64,000 nucleotides of DNA from Nitrospiraceae bacterium (GCA_020632595.1 JACKFF010000003.1:309901-373900), one strand, 5' to 3'; positions 6,271 to 15,901 are shown, numbered from the stretch's first letter. Notes: generated by a model from the sequence alone, not told the origin. Numbers and translations are program-made.

Positions 6271-8845
6271 CAAAGCGTTGCTGCACTAACTGCTCGACTG
6301 CGGGAAAATGCCGCTCCGGAAGATTGCGAAACCGTTTTCGGCAATCAGCCACCGCTTCTTCAGCAGACGTATAGTGTCTGGAAGGCGGAAGCAGGTTTTT
6401 TGAATACTCGCGCAGCCGTCTCGCGACCATGGGGGCCAACGTTTCTTCCCCGGCCAACGCCTGCGCCGCCGCTTCAATATTTCCCTGATAGGCGACTAAC
6501 GCCTGAAATCCGAGACCTTTCAATCGTTGGGTGACGGTGCTGCGATCCCACCCCAAAGCTTTAGCTGTCACCTGCATATCGAATCCATGACGGCGCAGGC
6601 ATTCCAACACCATGTCATCCTCCAATCGCTCCAGTTCCAACCGACCCTGCCCCTCACCCTTCACGTAAGGCATGACGGGTCTACTCAGATGCAAATCCGC
6701 TTCGGTAATGAGGGACCCGTTTGCCAACGCCACTGCCTGAGCCACGGTTTGTCGAAGCTCTCGAATATTGCCTGGCCATCGATAGGCTATGATCGCATCC
6801 AGTGCCCCTTGCGTAAACCTCACATCCATTCGATTCTGTTGCCGGGAAAAATACTGTAGGAAGGATTGTGCCAATAGCAGACAGTCCTCCTCCCCTCGTT
6901 CCCGTAGAGGAGGCAGCGTCAACACAATACTCCGTAATCGATAATAGAGATCTTCCCGGTATCGGCCTGCCTCCACATCCTGTTGAAGATTGCAATTTGT
7001 CGCCGCGATGATTCGCACATCCACCTGAGTGAGACGGCTTTCTCCAACCCGGTGAAATGACCCGTCCTCCAGAAACCGCAGCAATTTTGCCTGCAAATCG
7101 GATGGGAGTTCGCCGACTTCATCCAAAAAGAGCGTTCCACCATTCGCCGTTTCAATATACCCCTCACGACCAACCGCGCCGGTAAAGGCCCCCTTCACAT
7201 GGCCGAAGAGTTCTCCTTCAAATAACTCCGCCCGGATCGCGGCCATATTCACCGACACAAATGGGCCACGATGCCGGAGACTCAACGTATGGGCCGCTCG
7301 AGCAAACACCTCTTTGCCAGTGCCTGTTTCTCCCAATAGAAGAATGGGGCTCAGGGTCCCGGACGCTTTTTTTAAATCCTGAAAAACGCGCAGAACCGAA
7401 GGAGCACGGGTCAGAATATGTAGCGACTCACATTCTTGTAGTAATGCCTGATTGTCGGGGAATTCTGGTTTTTGATGCCGGGCATGCTGCATGGCGGGCA
7501 CCTGCCGACGAAGATCCTCCAATTCAATCTGCAACCGGTCAATCTGCCGTCGGGTTTCTTCCACTTCGGCTTGAGAACACTCCAATTGGCGGGACACCCC
7601 CCCTTGCTGGGTTTCTAAACCTTCAATAACCGTCGCCGACCGGTGTGCATGATCTTGTGCCACACGTAAGCGAGTCTCGAGTTCCCTGACATGTTGCTGT
7701 CTCTCTGCCAGTTCTGTTTCCAATTGTTGTAGATGCTGTCGCCCTTGAGTGATCCGCCGTTGGATAATCGACCGGGACCGGGACAACCGCCAAGCCAGCG
7801 TTCCCCCTAAGGTCATCCCTAAAGCCAATCCTGGACTCAAAATCGGCCACACCCAACCACTATGCAGGATCCACAACAGAGCAAACCCCGCAAGAAGAAT
7901 ACCGGCTAGGCCCAACATCCCCAGGCGGATTGGCGGCGTCTCCCAAAGAAAGAACCAGGCAAAGAACAGGGCTACACTTGCTGTTGCAGGAAAAGCGACC
8001 CACAGAGGAGTCCTGGAAATCCATCCGTTTGTCAGTACCGCGTTGGCCAATAAGGCATGAACAAATTCAGCCGGAACCTCAGATTCCCACGGGGTGGAAA
8101 GAGTGGGTTTCCTCGACACAAGAGAAAAAAGCATCACTACTTTTCCCCGAAACAACTTCGTTAATTGATTGCGATCATTACTCTGAATGATGTTCCACAC
8201 ATCCGCAAAGGCATGCCTAGGGAAGGGTGAAGTGGCCCAACGTCCAATAAACCGAAATTGAGGGTCGTTGGTCTTCGGGTTCATAGTTGGGGCCGCTTCC
8301 GATGACCACGAGGCCATGACGAGACCGATCGGAGGATGCGGCGATGAACCTGCAGAAAGGGGATGGGACTTCACACCCCTCACCACCCCATCCGCATCAG
8401 GGATCAAGTCCAGCGTCCCCAACGCGGTTGCCGCATCGGCCAAAGCGGGAGGAACCGAATCCGGGTAGACCACAGACCCGACTCGTTTGGTCACCTCAGC
8501 CAGCCGAACCAGTCCAGCCAAACCACCACATTCCGGGGCTGTCGGGGAGGACGCATCAATTGAGGGAGCAATCACAGCAGCGCCAGCCTCATGAAGGGCT
8601 AGCAGTGTGGACTCCAACACGGAAAAATTCCATCGTCCTTCTCCACATAACGCCGTACTGGTGCTCTTTGTGACCGTCACCAGGACCAGTGAAGGGTCGA
8701 CAGGTCCAGGAGTCATGTGAGCCAGTTGCCAATCAGTCAACCATTGTTCTCCCCGGGGAAAAAGGGAGGAGACGCTAAAAGCCAACACCGTGCTCACGAG
8801 TGAAAAGACGAGGGTCAATGCCATGGTCTTGGAACGATCCGTCAT
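6236..8845 (-). CDS. Transmembrane CHASE2-sigma54 AAA+ transcriptional activator
   Basis: An 869-residue one-component regulator. Order of parts: a signal-anchor helix (residues 8-30); a CHASE2-like extracytoplasmic sensor (about 33-280); three membrane helices (about 283-355); a long coiled coil (about 365-455); and a sigma54-interaction AAA+ domain with Walker A GETGTGKE, the sigma54-contacting GAFTGA loop, Walker B LFLDEVGE and the PGNIRELRQ box. A Fis-like helix-turn-helix comes last (FDMQVTAKALGWDRSTVTQRL). It should activate sigma54 promoters in response to an external signal without a separate kinase. The usual histidine kinase or receiver domain is absent. Its 3' end runs into msrB on the other strand. 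The CHASE2 call is by architecture and moderate likeness. Confidence 0.88.
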   Translation of the reverse strand: MTDRSKTMALTLVFSLVSTVLAFSVSSLFPRGEQWLTDWQLAHMTPGPVDPSLVLVTVTKSTSTALCGEGRWNFSVLESTLLALHEAGAAVIAPSIDASSPTAPECGGLAGLVRLAEVTKRVGSVVYPDSVPPALADAATALGTLDLIPDADGVVRGVKSHPLSAGSSPHPPIGLVMASWSSEAAPTMNPKTNDPQFRFIGRWATSPFPRHAFADVWNIIQSNDRNQLTKLFRGKVVMLFSLVSRKPTLSTPWESEVPAEFVHALLANAVLTNGWISRTPLWVAFPATASVALFFAWFFLWETPPIRLGMLGLAGILLAGFALLWILHSGWVWPILSPGLALGMTLGGTLAWRLSRSRSIIQRRITQGRQHLQQLETELAERQQHVRELETRLRVAQDHAHRSATVIEGLETQQGGVSRQLECSQAEVEETRRQIDRLQIELEDLRRQVPAMQHARHQKPEFPDNQALLQECESLHILTRAPSVLRVFQDLKKASGTLSPILLLGETGTGKEVFARAAHTLSLRHRGPFVSVNMAAIRAELFEGELFGHVKGAFTGAVGREGYIETANGGTLFLDEVGELPSDLQAKLLRFLEDGSFHRVGESRLTQVDVRIIAATNCNLQQDVEAGRYREDLYYRLRSIVLTLPPLRERGEEDCLLLAQSFLQYFSRQQNRMDVRFTQGALDAIIAYRWPGNIRELRQTVAQAVALANGSLITEADLHLSRPVMPYVKGEGQGRLELERLEDDMVLECLRRHGFDMQVTAKALGWDRSTVTQRLKGLGFQALVAYQGNIEAAAQALAGEETLAPMVARRLREYSKNLLPPSRHYTSAEEAVADCRKRFRNLPERHFPAVEQLVQQRFARPEQISTPRN

Positions 8846-8926
8846 TGAGGTCCTAATGAGAATGTTGAATTATAATAATTTCCAAGGGCATATTGACCCA
8901 CAGGCACGTTGCATATTAGAGGCCTC

Positions 8927-9071
8927 GGGGCTGGTCAAAAAAGTTGTCCAGTCCTGCCCTGAGTCATGCCGAAGGGAAGGCCGAAGTCATTTTTGCGCGC
9001 AGAGCGTACTTCTAGTACGTGAGCACGGGAAAATGACTAGAACGCCGCTGGCGGCTTTTTTCAACAGCCCC
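8927..9071. repeat. Dispersed intergenic repeat, copy 2
   Basis: A second copy of the repeat seen at 1447-1570, in the spacer between two minus-strand genes. It has inverted ends (GGGGCTGGTCAAAAAAG and CTTTTTTCAACAGCCCC) and the shared words TAGTACGTGAGCACGG and AACGCCGCTGGCGGC. The hairpin GCCGC-TG-GCGGC followed by six T residues reads as a terminator on the plus strand. The middle differs from copy 1, so only the ends and the hairpin core are conserved. Confidence 0.7.
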
Positions 9072-9126
9072 TCATCATGGAAAATTCAGGAAGTCCTCAC
9101 TCCCATACATACAACCCGGCTCAGCA

Positions 9127-11115
9127 TTACCATCCCGGCACGACGGACTGATCCGGACATCCATTTGCCGCCAATTGCCAGTCTGCTGAAAAACGTTCAG
9201 CCGATTCAGGAGCAACGGCTCGAACGACCTGACAGGAAAAGGGATTGCCTTCCTTCGCCGTTTGCAGAAAATAATTTCTGATCTGAGGATCTGCTGGAAC
9301 CAACCGACCACGCTCTCCATTCACATACCAGTCATGGAGGGTATGCTGGGCAGACTGATCACCGGCCAAGGCCTGGTCAATCACCCATGCCATAACGGGT
9401 TCACTGGGAGTCAGGTGATCCCAGTTCCCTTCATCATTGGCCACCTGAGTAGACACGCGATGGGGAGGAGCCAACCGGTGAAGATCTTCTCGAATGAGAC
9501 CAAAGCCGGACAACACCTCCTGCCGGTCACTGGCCGAAAAGAGGTGTCGATGCAGGCCGCGACGGAATTGTGAGAGCTGTTCTCTGGCGGTCTGCGTGAG
9601 CGAATCAGACATGGTGGCCCGACCACTCCGAAACCACCATAACATCGCCAAGGGGATGTTGCGATCCACGCCACTGCCATTGGCATACATCGAAGCCAAC
9701 AGGCTTTGGGCTTCGCCCGATCCACCTTCCGCCGCTAGACGGAGCGGCTCGACCGCTTCACCGGTACGGTTCTGAGCACGCAGCACGACCCCCAAATGAT
9801 ACCATGCATCGACCAATTGAGGCTCAACCTCGACCGCTCGTTGAAAGGCGGCCACAGCCTGAGACAAGTTCCCCGCTTCAGCCTGGGCTTTTCCAATGGC
9901 AAAATGGAGGTGCGCCCATGCCGGTTGCAATCGAGCAGCCGATTCCAGGGCGGCCACGGCCTTTTCCCATTGTCGGGTCGCCAGAAGCGCCGAGCCCAAC
10001 TGGGACCACCCCAGAGCCCATTCAGGACGCTGGCCGGTCACCACATCAAATTCAACCGCCGCCTCCTCGATAAGTCCCATGGCAGCCATGGCCACTCCCA
10101 AATTGTAATGAAGCCATACTCCATCTTTGGCAAAGGGATCCCGACGTAATGCCTCTCGCCAGAGTGAGGCGGCCTGCGCCCAATTTCCCTGACGACTCCA
10201 TACGACACCAAGCAGCAATCTCGCTGAAGTCAATCGGGGATCAAGAGAAAGTGCCTTTTCCAGGGAAGGGACACTGGCTGACTCGTCTCCTTTCGCAAAC
10301 ATCGCCACACCGATATTGTAATGCGCGGGCACAAGGTCAGGTTGAAGTGTCAACGCCTGCCGGGAATGTCCGATCGCATCTTGATAATTCCCCTCTTGTA
10401 AACGGAGTAATCCCAAATTGGCATGGACCTTGGGGAGTTCGGGCTCCAAATCCAGGGCACGCCTCCAGGCCTGCTCGGCCAGAGTATTTTCATGTGAGGC
10501 ATAGTAGGCCAACCCCAAGGCTTCATAGGCATGCGCCCACTTAGACGCATCGTGCAGGGTCGCCTGAAAATGGGCCACCGCTTGCACGGGATCGCCTGCC
10601 GCCAAATACCCCAATCCCAACGCATAATGGGCTTCGAAAAAATCGGGCTGGAGACGAAGGGCCGCCCGCCATTGTGCCAGCGCCTGTGCCAGCCGACCAT
10701 CTCGAACCAGAGAAATACCATAGTTATACGAAACCAGGGCTGACAGGTGATATCGTAAGGAGGCCGTGTGAACATCCAACCGTTCCGCTTGCGACCAGGC
10801 CGCAATGGCCCCGGTTAAATCCCCCGTTTTGGCCAGAGCCACCCCGAGATTATGATAGGCCTCGGCATAGCCAGGTCGTTGACGGGCAGTCTCCCGAAAC
10901 TCGTCAATGGCCACATCCAGTTCATTCGTGAGAAAAAAATCAATCCCTAACTGCAAATGCGCTTCAGCGGAATCCTGAACAGGAGATGAATCCGCTTGGG
11001 CGGCACCAGTCACCTCTGCAGAGCAGGGGTAAACAACAAGAAGTCCCAGCGAGAGGGAAACTCCCAACATCGCCGCCCAGACCGTCAAGTAAGCAGGTAC
11101 CCCTCGATTGATCAT
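9127..11115 (-). CDS. Secreted TPR-repeat protein with Sel1-like motif
   Basis: A 662-residue protein built almost entirely of tetratricopeptide repeats, which serve as protein-binding scaffolds. A signal peptide is present (hydrophobic residues about 9-30, ending CSAEVTG). About ten to twelve TPR units follow from residue 48 to about 455, each with the familiar pattern (for example YAEAYHNLGVALAKTGD, PDFFEAHYALGLGYLAAGD). Then comes a Sel1-like unit (SLLASMYANGSGVDRN) and a C-terminal region of about 170 residues with no recognised domain. It lies upstream of the CHASE2 regulator on the same strand but is separated by a repeat with a hairpin, so co-transcription is uncertain. Exact role unknown; periplasmic scaffold is the best guess. 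Confidence 0.85.
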   Translation of the reverse strand: MINRGVPAYLTVWAAMLGVSLSLGLLVVYPCSAEVTGAAQADSSPVQDSAEAHLQLGIDFFLTNELDVAIDEFRETARQRPGYAEAYHNLGVALAKTGDLTGAIAAWSQAERLDVHTASLRYHLSALVSYNYGISLVRDGRLAQALAQWRAALRLQPDFFEAHYALGLGYLAAGDPVQAVAHFQATLHDASKWAHAYEALGLAYYASHENTLAEQAWRRALDLEPELPKVHANLGLLRLQEGNYQDAIGHSRQALTLQPDLVPAHYNIGVAMFAKGDESASVPSLEKALSLDPRLTSARLLLGVVWSRQGNWAQAASLWREALRRDPFAKDGVWLHYNLGVAMAAMGLIEEAAVEFDVVTGQRPEWALGWSQLGSALLATRQWEKAVAALESAARLQPAWAHLHFAIGKAQAEAGNLSQAVAAFQRAVEVEPQLVDAWYHLGVVLRAQNRTGEAVEPLRLAAEGGSGEAQSLLASMYANGSGVDRNIPLAMLWWFRSGRATMSDSLTQTAREQLSQFRRGLHRHLFSASDRQEVLSGFGLIREDLHRLAPPHRVSTQVANDEGNWDHLTPSEPVMAWVIDQALAGDQSAQHTLHDWYVNGERGRLVPADPQIRNYFLQTAKEGNPFSCQVVRAVAPESAERFSADWQLAANGCPDQSVVPGW

Positions 11116-11231
11116 CAGAAAAATTTGGCTATTAGGGATGGATAAGATTCAAGAAGGCACACGACACCCTCATGAACACCAACTTCAATGTATTAAGAAA
11201 TCAAGGAAAATGGAAGGGCGCACAGGGAGGA

Positions 11232-11855
11232 TCAGGCCTTCACTGCCATCCCCTGAGAGAAATAGGCGAAAGGCTTCGGAACGCCTGGAAGATAAAAGGT
11301 TTCGAGTGCGGAAACTGTCCAACCCTGGGCCTGAATCATCTGAACCATTGGACGGTTTAAATGACAGCCATCGCCAAGGTGTTTCCACGCCGGCGTGAGA
11401 CGATCCTGCCACCGGCGAACCGAACAATCCGGACTTTGGCCATGCTCTAAAAACAAAAACCGTCCTCCAGGTCTCACGACCCGAAGCAATTCCTGCAGAG
11501 CTCTCGAAAGTTGAGGAACGCTGCATAAGGTCATCGTGCTCACCACCGTATCAAAGCAGGCAGAGGGAAAGGGGAGCGCTTCAGCCAAGGCCAAGGCAAG
11601 ATGAACGGGAATCATTGCCTCCGCCTGAATCGAGCGGACCAACGGGATCATCCCGGGATTAGGATCAATCGCTGTCAAAGAATGGATCCGCGAAGGATAG
11701 TAGGAAAAATTGGCGCCGGTTCCAAACCCGATTTCCAAAACCAACCCTGACGCCTTTGCAATCAACGACTGCCGCAAGGGAACAAAACCCGCTTGTCCCA
11801 TACTCCAATGGACCAGCCTGGGAAACACTCGCCGTGAATACCACCCGCGTTTCAT
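11232..11855 (-). CDS. Class I SAM-dependent methyltransferase
   Basis: A 207-residue methyltransferase of the UbiE/Methyltransf_11 type. The SAM-binding motif I is VLEIGFGTGANFSYY (residues about 35-49), with the acidic motif LTAIDPNPGM after it and the post-motif GGRFLFLEHGQSPD. The C-terminal LERPM-like region (HLNRPMVQMIQAQGW) resembles small lipid or quinone methyltransferases, but the substrate cannot be assigned. A good ribosome binding site (GAAGGG) precedes the ATG. The gene stands alone. Confidence 0.85.
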   Translation of the reverse strand: MKRGWYSRRVFPRLVHWSMGQAGFVPLRQSLIAKASGLVLEIGFGTGANFSYYPSRIHSLTAIDPNPGMIPLVRSIQAEAMIPVHLALALAEALPFPSACFDTVVSTMTLCSVPQLSRALQELLRVVRPGGRFLFLEHGQSPDCSVRRWQDRLTPAWKHLGDGCHLNRPMVQMIQAQGWTVSALETFYLPGVPKPFAYFSQGMAVKA

Positions 11856-12300
11856 GAATGCCCTTCAAGGCAATTGAATAGGCCTTTCAATTTGCCTTTT
11901 CCTAAACATCAGAATAACGCTTATCCTCCTAATATAGTCCGCAAACAAGCCCATGAGCCGGAATCCCGTCAACAATCTCTTTCAATTTATCCCGGCTCCT
12001 GAATGAATTACACGAACACCAAAGGTCGCTTATAAAGGTTTTATCTCGAGAATGTTTGCGGTGACCGTGACATACCTGAAGCATCATCGATAAGATAATT
12101 CGGAGGAAAGGATTGGAGGCTGAAGACCTGAACTAAACGAACAGGTGCGAAAAGTCTGGATTCTGCTCTCACAAAGGCCCTCACGCATGCCTTCGCTTCA
12201 TTCCGAGCACCCTTAATGAATGGGGAACTCCCCATTCAGAACCCCTGCTCAAATCTTGGCACAATTTTTATGTAAGGGTAGAACTCATGACAGAGACAAT
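11856..12300. other. Intergenic spacer with a perfect 10-bp palindrome
   Basis: No gene is supported here. Open frames on minus (12041-12235) have no ribosome binding site. At 12217-12238 there is a strong inverted repeat, TGAATGGGGA, two bases, TCCCCATTCA, without a T tract, so it is more likely a regulatory or element end than a terminator. Confidence 0.4.
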
Positions 12301-12319
12301 CTAGGGACCGGAAGGAATA

Positions 12320-12343
12320 TTGGTGCCGAAGGCGGGACTTGAA
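12320..12343 (-). repeat. Duplicated 3' end of tRNA-Leu (attachment-site-like)
   Basis: Twenty-four bases identical to the 3' end of the tRNA-Leu gene (12534-12557), including the CCA end, acceptor strand and half of the T arm. Beyond the identical block the T stem is lost (GCGAC in place of GCGGG), and no functional tRNA can be folded. The pair of direct repeats encloses about 190 bases. It may be an old attL/attR scar or a degenerate tRNA copy. Confidence 0.6.
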
Positions 12344-12534
12344 GTCGCAGGAGCGGAAGCCTGGCTCCTTCTTCCACTAAGAAACCACCCCCCCTCGTGC
12401 CTCCGCCAAACTCCGGGCATCGCATGAAGGGGGAGCACCGCCACCAATACCCCCAGTTCAAGCCCCGCTTTTTACCCCATTGAGAGTATGAAGAGTTTTG
12501 AAGTACCAGAAGTATATGCAGTCGGGGGAATTGT

Positions 12535-12618
12535 TGGTGCCGAAGGCGGGACTTGAACCCGCATGGGTTTCCCCACACGCCCCTCAAACGTGCGTGTCTG
12601 CCATTCCACCACTTCGGC
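12535..12618 (-). tRNA. tRNA-Leu (anticodon GAG)
   Basis: Read on the minus strand, the 84-base gene starts GCCGAAG, has the D arm TGGTGGAATGGCAGACACG, an anticodon stem CACGT/GCGTG around the loop TTGAGGG (anticodon GAG), and a long variable arm (TGGGGAAACCCAT) typical of class II tRNAs. The T arm is GCGGGTTCAAGTCCCGC, and CTTCGGC closes the acceptor stem. The CCA end is encoded. It reads CUC and CUU leucine codons. Confidence 0.95.
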
Positions 12619-12729
12619 ACGAAGTAGGCAGATTATGAAACCTCTTGATGTCCTTGTCAACGCGTGGGGCGCGGGGTAGAATCCTGGCCATTCTTATTAA
12701 TCAATTGTCCGCTCGGATTAGAGCTCACC

Positions 12730-13425
12730 ATGACCCGCTCGACCTCTTCACCCGCACCTCTGACTTATTCTCAACACTGGATCGGTGCCTTTTTCGATGT
12801 GGATAACACCTTGATTCCGGGCGCGTCGATTGAAATCGGATTTTTCCGGTATCTCTGGCAAGACGGTGTCGTGGGTTGGCCGGAGGTATGGCACAGCCTG
12901 GAATATGCCATTCGGCACATGCCCCCCATTTCGTTCAACCCGTTGCGACGGCGGAAGTTGTATCTAATGGGGCATGATGTCTCCCTCATTGAACAGATGG
13001 CCAGCGAGTACGTGGAGTTATATGTTGTTCCAAGGGTCTCAGCGAGGGCTTTGAATCGTTTATCCCGTCATAGGGATGCGGGACATGTCGTGGCCTTTGT
13101 TAGCGGATCACCTGAGTTCTTGGTGAAACCACTGGCCGAGGCCCTTGGAGTCTCATTGGTTTTTGGCGCGAGACCGGAATCCCAGGAAGGACTTTATACG
13201 GGAAAGGTGTTTGCCCCGTTGCCCTATGGTGAGGGAAAAGGCCGGTATGTGGAGCGCCTGGCCGCCCGTTTCAATCTGGACTTGACGCGTAGCTATGCCT
13301 ATGGCGATAGCCCTGGAGATTTCCACGCACTCCAACTGGTTGGCCATCCCTTTGTCGTGAATCCCATTCGCGGCATGGCTCGTATTGCCCGCGAACGGGG
13401 TTGGCCGATTACACAATGGGCTTAG
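12730..13425 (+). CDS. HAD-superfamily phosphatase, IB subfamily (SerB-like)
   Basis: A 231-residue HAD hydrolase of the IB subfamily, which removes phosphate from small molecules. Motif I is FFDVDNTLIPG (nucleophile and acid Asp), motif II is AFVSGSPEF, and motif IV is YAYGDSPGDFHALQLVG. A helical cap lies between motifs I and II, with the RRRKLYLMGH segment. The end VNPIRGMARIARERGWPI matches relatives annotated as phosphoserine phosphatase-like. The substrate is not known and no ser genes are near. The ATG at 12730 is favoured because family members begin shortly before DVDNTL. Confidence 0.88.
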   Translation: MTRSTSSPAPLTYSQHWIGAFFDVDNTLIPGASIEIGFFRYLWQDGVVGWPEVWHSLEYAIRHMPPISFNPLRRRKLYLMGHDVSLIEQMASEYVELYVVPRVSARALNRLSRHRDAGHVVAFVSGSPEFLVKPLAEALGVSLVFGARPESQEGLYTGKVFAPLPYGEGKGRYVERLAARFNLDLTRSYAYGDSPGDFHALQLVGHPFVVNPIRGMARIARERGWPITQWA

Positions 13426-13667
13426 GAGGGGCCATCCGGGATGAAATCGCCCTGCTTCCTTGCGCCAAATTGACCGCTTCTTCGGTCCATTTCATCGAAT
13501 GGCCCCCTATTCGCCACACACCATCGAAAATATCACTCAACCCGATCCAACCTTGTGACGATTACTCATCTCCGACAGCCACCTAGCGCACCTTTCTCTA
13601 TCCCCTCCCCCTCACCCCATAATTTGAGTACAATATCCTCTGATGCGTGCTGGAGTTGAGAGTGTTT

Positions 13668-14321
13668 ATGACCACTTTGCCTTCCTTAAAGATCACCGAA
13701 ATCTTTCATAGCCTTCAAGGGGAATCCACCCGTGTGGGACAACCGTGCGTGTTTGTCCGGTTAACGGGGTGTCCACTTCGGTGCACCTGGTGTGACACGG
13801 AGTATGCCTTTTATGGTGGGAATACCATGCCGATTGAGAAAATTCTGGCACAGGTACAATCATACGGCTGTCCGCTGGTCGAGGTGACCGGCGGTGAACC
13901 ATTGCATCAACCTGGCTCTCTGGTATTGTTAACACAATTATGCGAGGCCGGTTTTCAGGTGATGCTGGAAACCAGCGGGGCGTTTGATATTGCCAACGTG
14001 GATGAGCGGGTTTCAATAATTCTGGATGTGAAATGTCCGGGTAGTGGAATGACCGACCGGATGCGGTGGGATACCCTAAAGCATTTGTCCGGAAAAGACG
14101 AAGTGAAGTTTGTCTTGAAGGACCGGGCCGATTACGAGTGGGCGCGGGATATCGTAAAGCGGTATTCATTGGTAGACCTCTGTCCCGTCCATATGAGTCC
14201 GGTCTTTGGAGTCCTCCACCTTCAATCCTTGGCTGAATGGATCCTGGAGGATCGACTGCCTGTTCGTTTTCAACTCCAATTGCATAAAGTGATCTGGGAT
14301 CCTCAAACCCGGGGCGTGTAA
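13668..14321 (+). CDS. queE: 7-carboxy-7-deazaguanine synthase
   Basis: A 217-residue radical SAM enzyme that contracts the ring of carboxytetrahydropterin to 7-carboxy-7-deazaguanine in queuosine (preQ0) synthesis. The N-terminus KITEIFHSLQGESTRVGQP and RLTGCPLRCTWCDTEYAF are diagnostic; the cluster motif is CxxxCxxC. VEVTGGEPLHQ is the glycine-rich SAM contact. The start at 13668 is set by homologous length; GTG at 13647 is possible. queC, queD and queF are not in the window. It is followed 59 bases later by pepA on the same strand. Confidence 0.94.
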   Translation: MTTLPSLKITEIFHSLQGESTRVGQPCVFVRLTGCPLRCTWCDTEYAFYGGNTMPIEKILAQVQSYGCPLVEVTGGEPLHQPGSLVLLTQLCEAGFQVMLETSGAFDIANVDERVSIILDVKCPGSGMTDRMRWDTLKHLSGKDEVKFVLKDRADYEWARDIVKRYSLVDLCPVHMSPVFGVLHLQSLAEWILEDRLPVRFQLQLHKVIWDPQTRGV

Positions 14322-14380
14322 CAATCCCACGGGAAGAGGATCTGTTTACGGTAGGGGCGATTTATTTATTGAGGAGGCCT

Positions 14381-15886
14381 ATGAATATTCTTGTGAAGAG
14401 TGGGGAAGCCACCGCTACGACAACGGATGTGTTGGTATGTTTGGAATATGAACAGGACAAAACCTGGAGCAAAGCCGTCCGGCCGATCGACCAGAAACTC
14501 GGTGGACAATTGAACGCCCTGCGCAAAAGTGGAGAATTTTCCGGCAAGCCGAATAACACCGCCCTACTGCATATCGATGGGAAATTGTCCGCAAAACGGG
14601 TGCTTCTTGTCGGCCTTGGAACACGGGAAACGGTAACCTTGGATCGAATTCGTCAAGCAATGGGGACCGCTGCCAAGCGCGCTCGTACCGCCAAAGCCAA
14701 AGGGATTGTTTGCGTGATGCCGGACGTGCCAAAGAGCACCGGCCCCATAGATGACGTGGCTCAAGCCATGATGGAAGGCGTCATTCTTGGGGAATATCGA
14801 TTTAATGAGTACCGCACGGACCGCACGGACGACACCCACTCCTTGCAATCCTGCACCCTACTCACCACCTCCAAGGCTCACCTGAATGAGGCCAAAGATG
14901 GCGCCAAACGTGGCCAAATCCTTGGGGAAGCAACCTGTTTCGTCCGGGATTTGTGCAACCACCCCGCTAACGTGATGACCCCCTCACGGGTTGTCACCGA
15001 AGCCAAAAAAATCGCCAGGGAGAACAAAGTCCGGCTCAAAGTCTTGGACCGCAAACAGCAGGAAAAGCTCGGCATGGGCGGATTACTGGGGGTCTCTCGA
15101 GGCAGCATCGAACCGCCCCAATTCATCATTCTGGAATATATGGGTGGCTCTCGCACACAAAAGCCCATTGTTTTTGTGGGTAAAACGGTGACATTTGATA
15201 GCGGCGGCATCTCCTTAAAGCCATCGGAAAACATGGAACAGATGAAGGCCGACATGACCGGTGGAGCCGAAGTGTTAGCGACGATTCGAGCCGCCTCTCG
15301 GCTCAAACTGCCGATAAATGCGATCGGCCTTTTGCCTGTGACGGAAAACATGCCTGGAGGACGGGCAACTAAACCCGGCGATATCCTTACCATGCTCTCC
15401 GGAAAAACGGTGGAGGTCCAAAATACCGATGCGGAGGGTCGTTTGATTCTGGCTGACGGCTTGGCCTATGCCTCGCGGTTCAAACCCGCCTGCGTAATTG
15501 ACATTGCCACACTAACCGGTGCGGCTACTGTTGCACTGGGACAGTTCGCGATTGGCATGCTGGGTAATGACGACCCCCTGAAAGCCGACATCAAAAAGGC
15601 CGGCAATCATGCCGGGGAACGGGTATGGGAAATGCCCCTGTGGGATGAATATTTTGAACAGCTAAAAAGTGACGTGGCGGACATGCGGAATATCGGTGGT
15701 CGCGGAGGCGGAATGATTACGGCGGCCATGTTCTTATCAAAATTCGTTGGAGACCATCCCTGGGTCCATTTGGACATTGCCAGCACCGATTGGGGTACAA
15801 CAGAACGTCCGTATATTCCTAAAGGTCCGACAGGTATCGGGACCCGGTTGCTCATTCAATATTTGCTGAATCACGCCAGTCACTAG
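14381..15886 (+). CDS. pepA: Leucyl aminopeptidase (M17)
   Basis: A 501-residue M17 cytosol aminopeptidase with two metal ions. The catalytic domain includes VGKTVTFDSGGISLKPS, MKADMTGGAEV and the signature NTDAEGRLILADGL (about residues 346-359), giving all metal ligands. The N-terminal domain is the usual macro-like domain that helps form the hexamer. The ATG at 14381 follows GAGGAGG at ideal distance. It is likely in one unit with nagZ, 15 bases downstream. Confidence 0.95.
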   Translation: MNILVKSGEATATTTDVLVCLEYEQDKTWSKAVRPIDQKLGGQLNALRKSGEFSGKPNNTALLHIDGKLSAKRVLLVGLGTRETVTLDRIRQAMGTAAKRARTAKAKGIVCVMPDVPKSTGPIDDVAQAMMEGVILGEYRFNEYRTDRTDDTHSLQSCTLLTTSKAHLNEAKDGAKRGQILGEATCFVRDLCNHPANVMTPSRVVTEAKKIARENKVRLKVLDRKQQEKLGMGGLLGVSRGSIEPPQFIILEYMGGSRTQKPIVFVGKTVTFDSGGISLKPSENMEQMKADMTGGAEVLATIRAASRLKLPINAIGLLPVTENMPGGRATKPGDILTMLSGKTVEVQNTDAEGRLILADGLAYASRFKPACVIDIATLTGAATVALGQFAIGMLGNDDPLKADIKKAGNHAGERVWEMPLWDEYFEQLKSDVADMRNIGGRGGGMITAAMFLSKFVGDHPWVHLDIASTDWGTTERPYIPKGPTGIGTRLLIQYLLNHASH

Positions 15887-15901
15887 GCGACAATACACCC
15901 G

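Noticed and set aside
12320..12618. Integrated prophage or genomic island at tRNA-Leu
   Set aside because: Only about 190 bases lie between the repeats and no integrase is seen.
12285..12660. Two overlapping minus-strand reading frames of 60-110 codons around the tRNA
   Set aside because: They run through the tRNA-Leu gene and its duplicate; the peptides show the translated T-arm signature and have no start signals.
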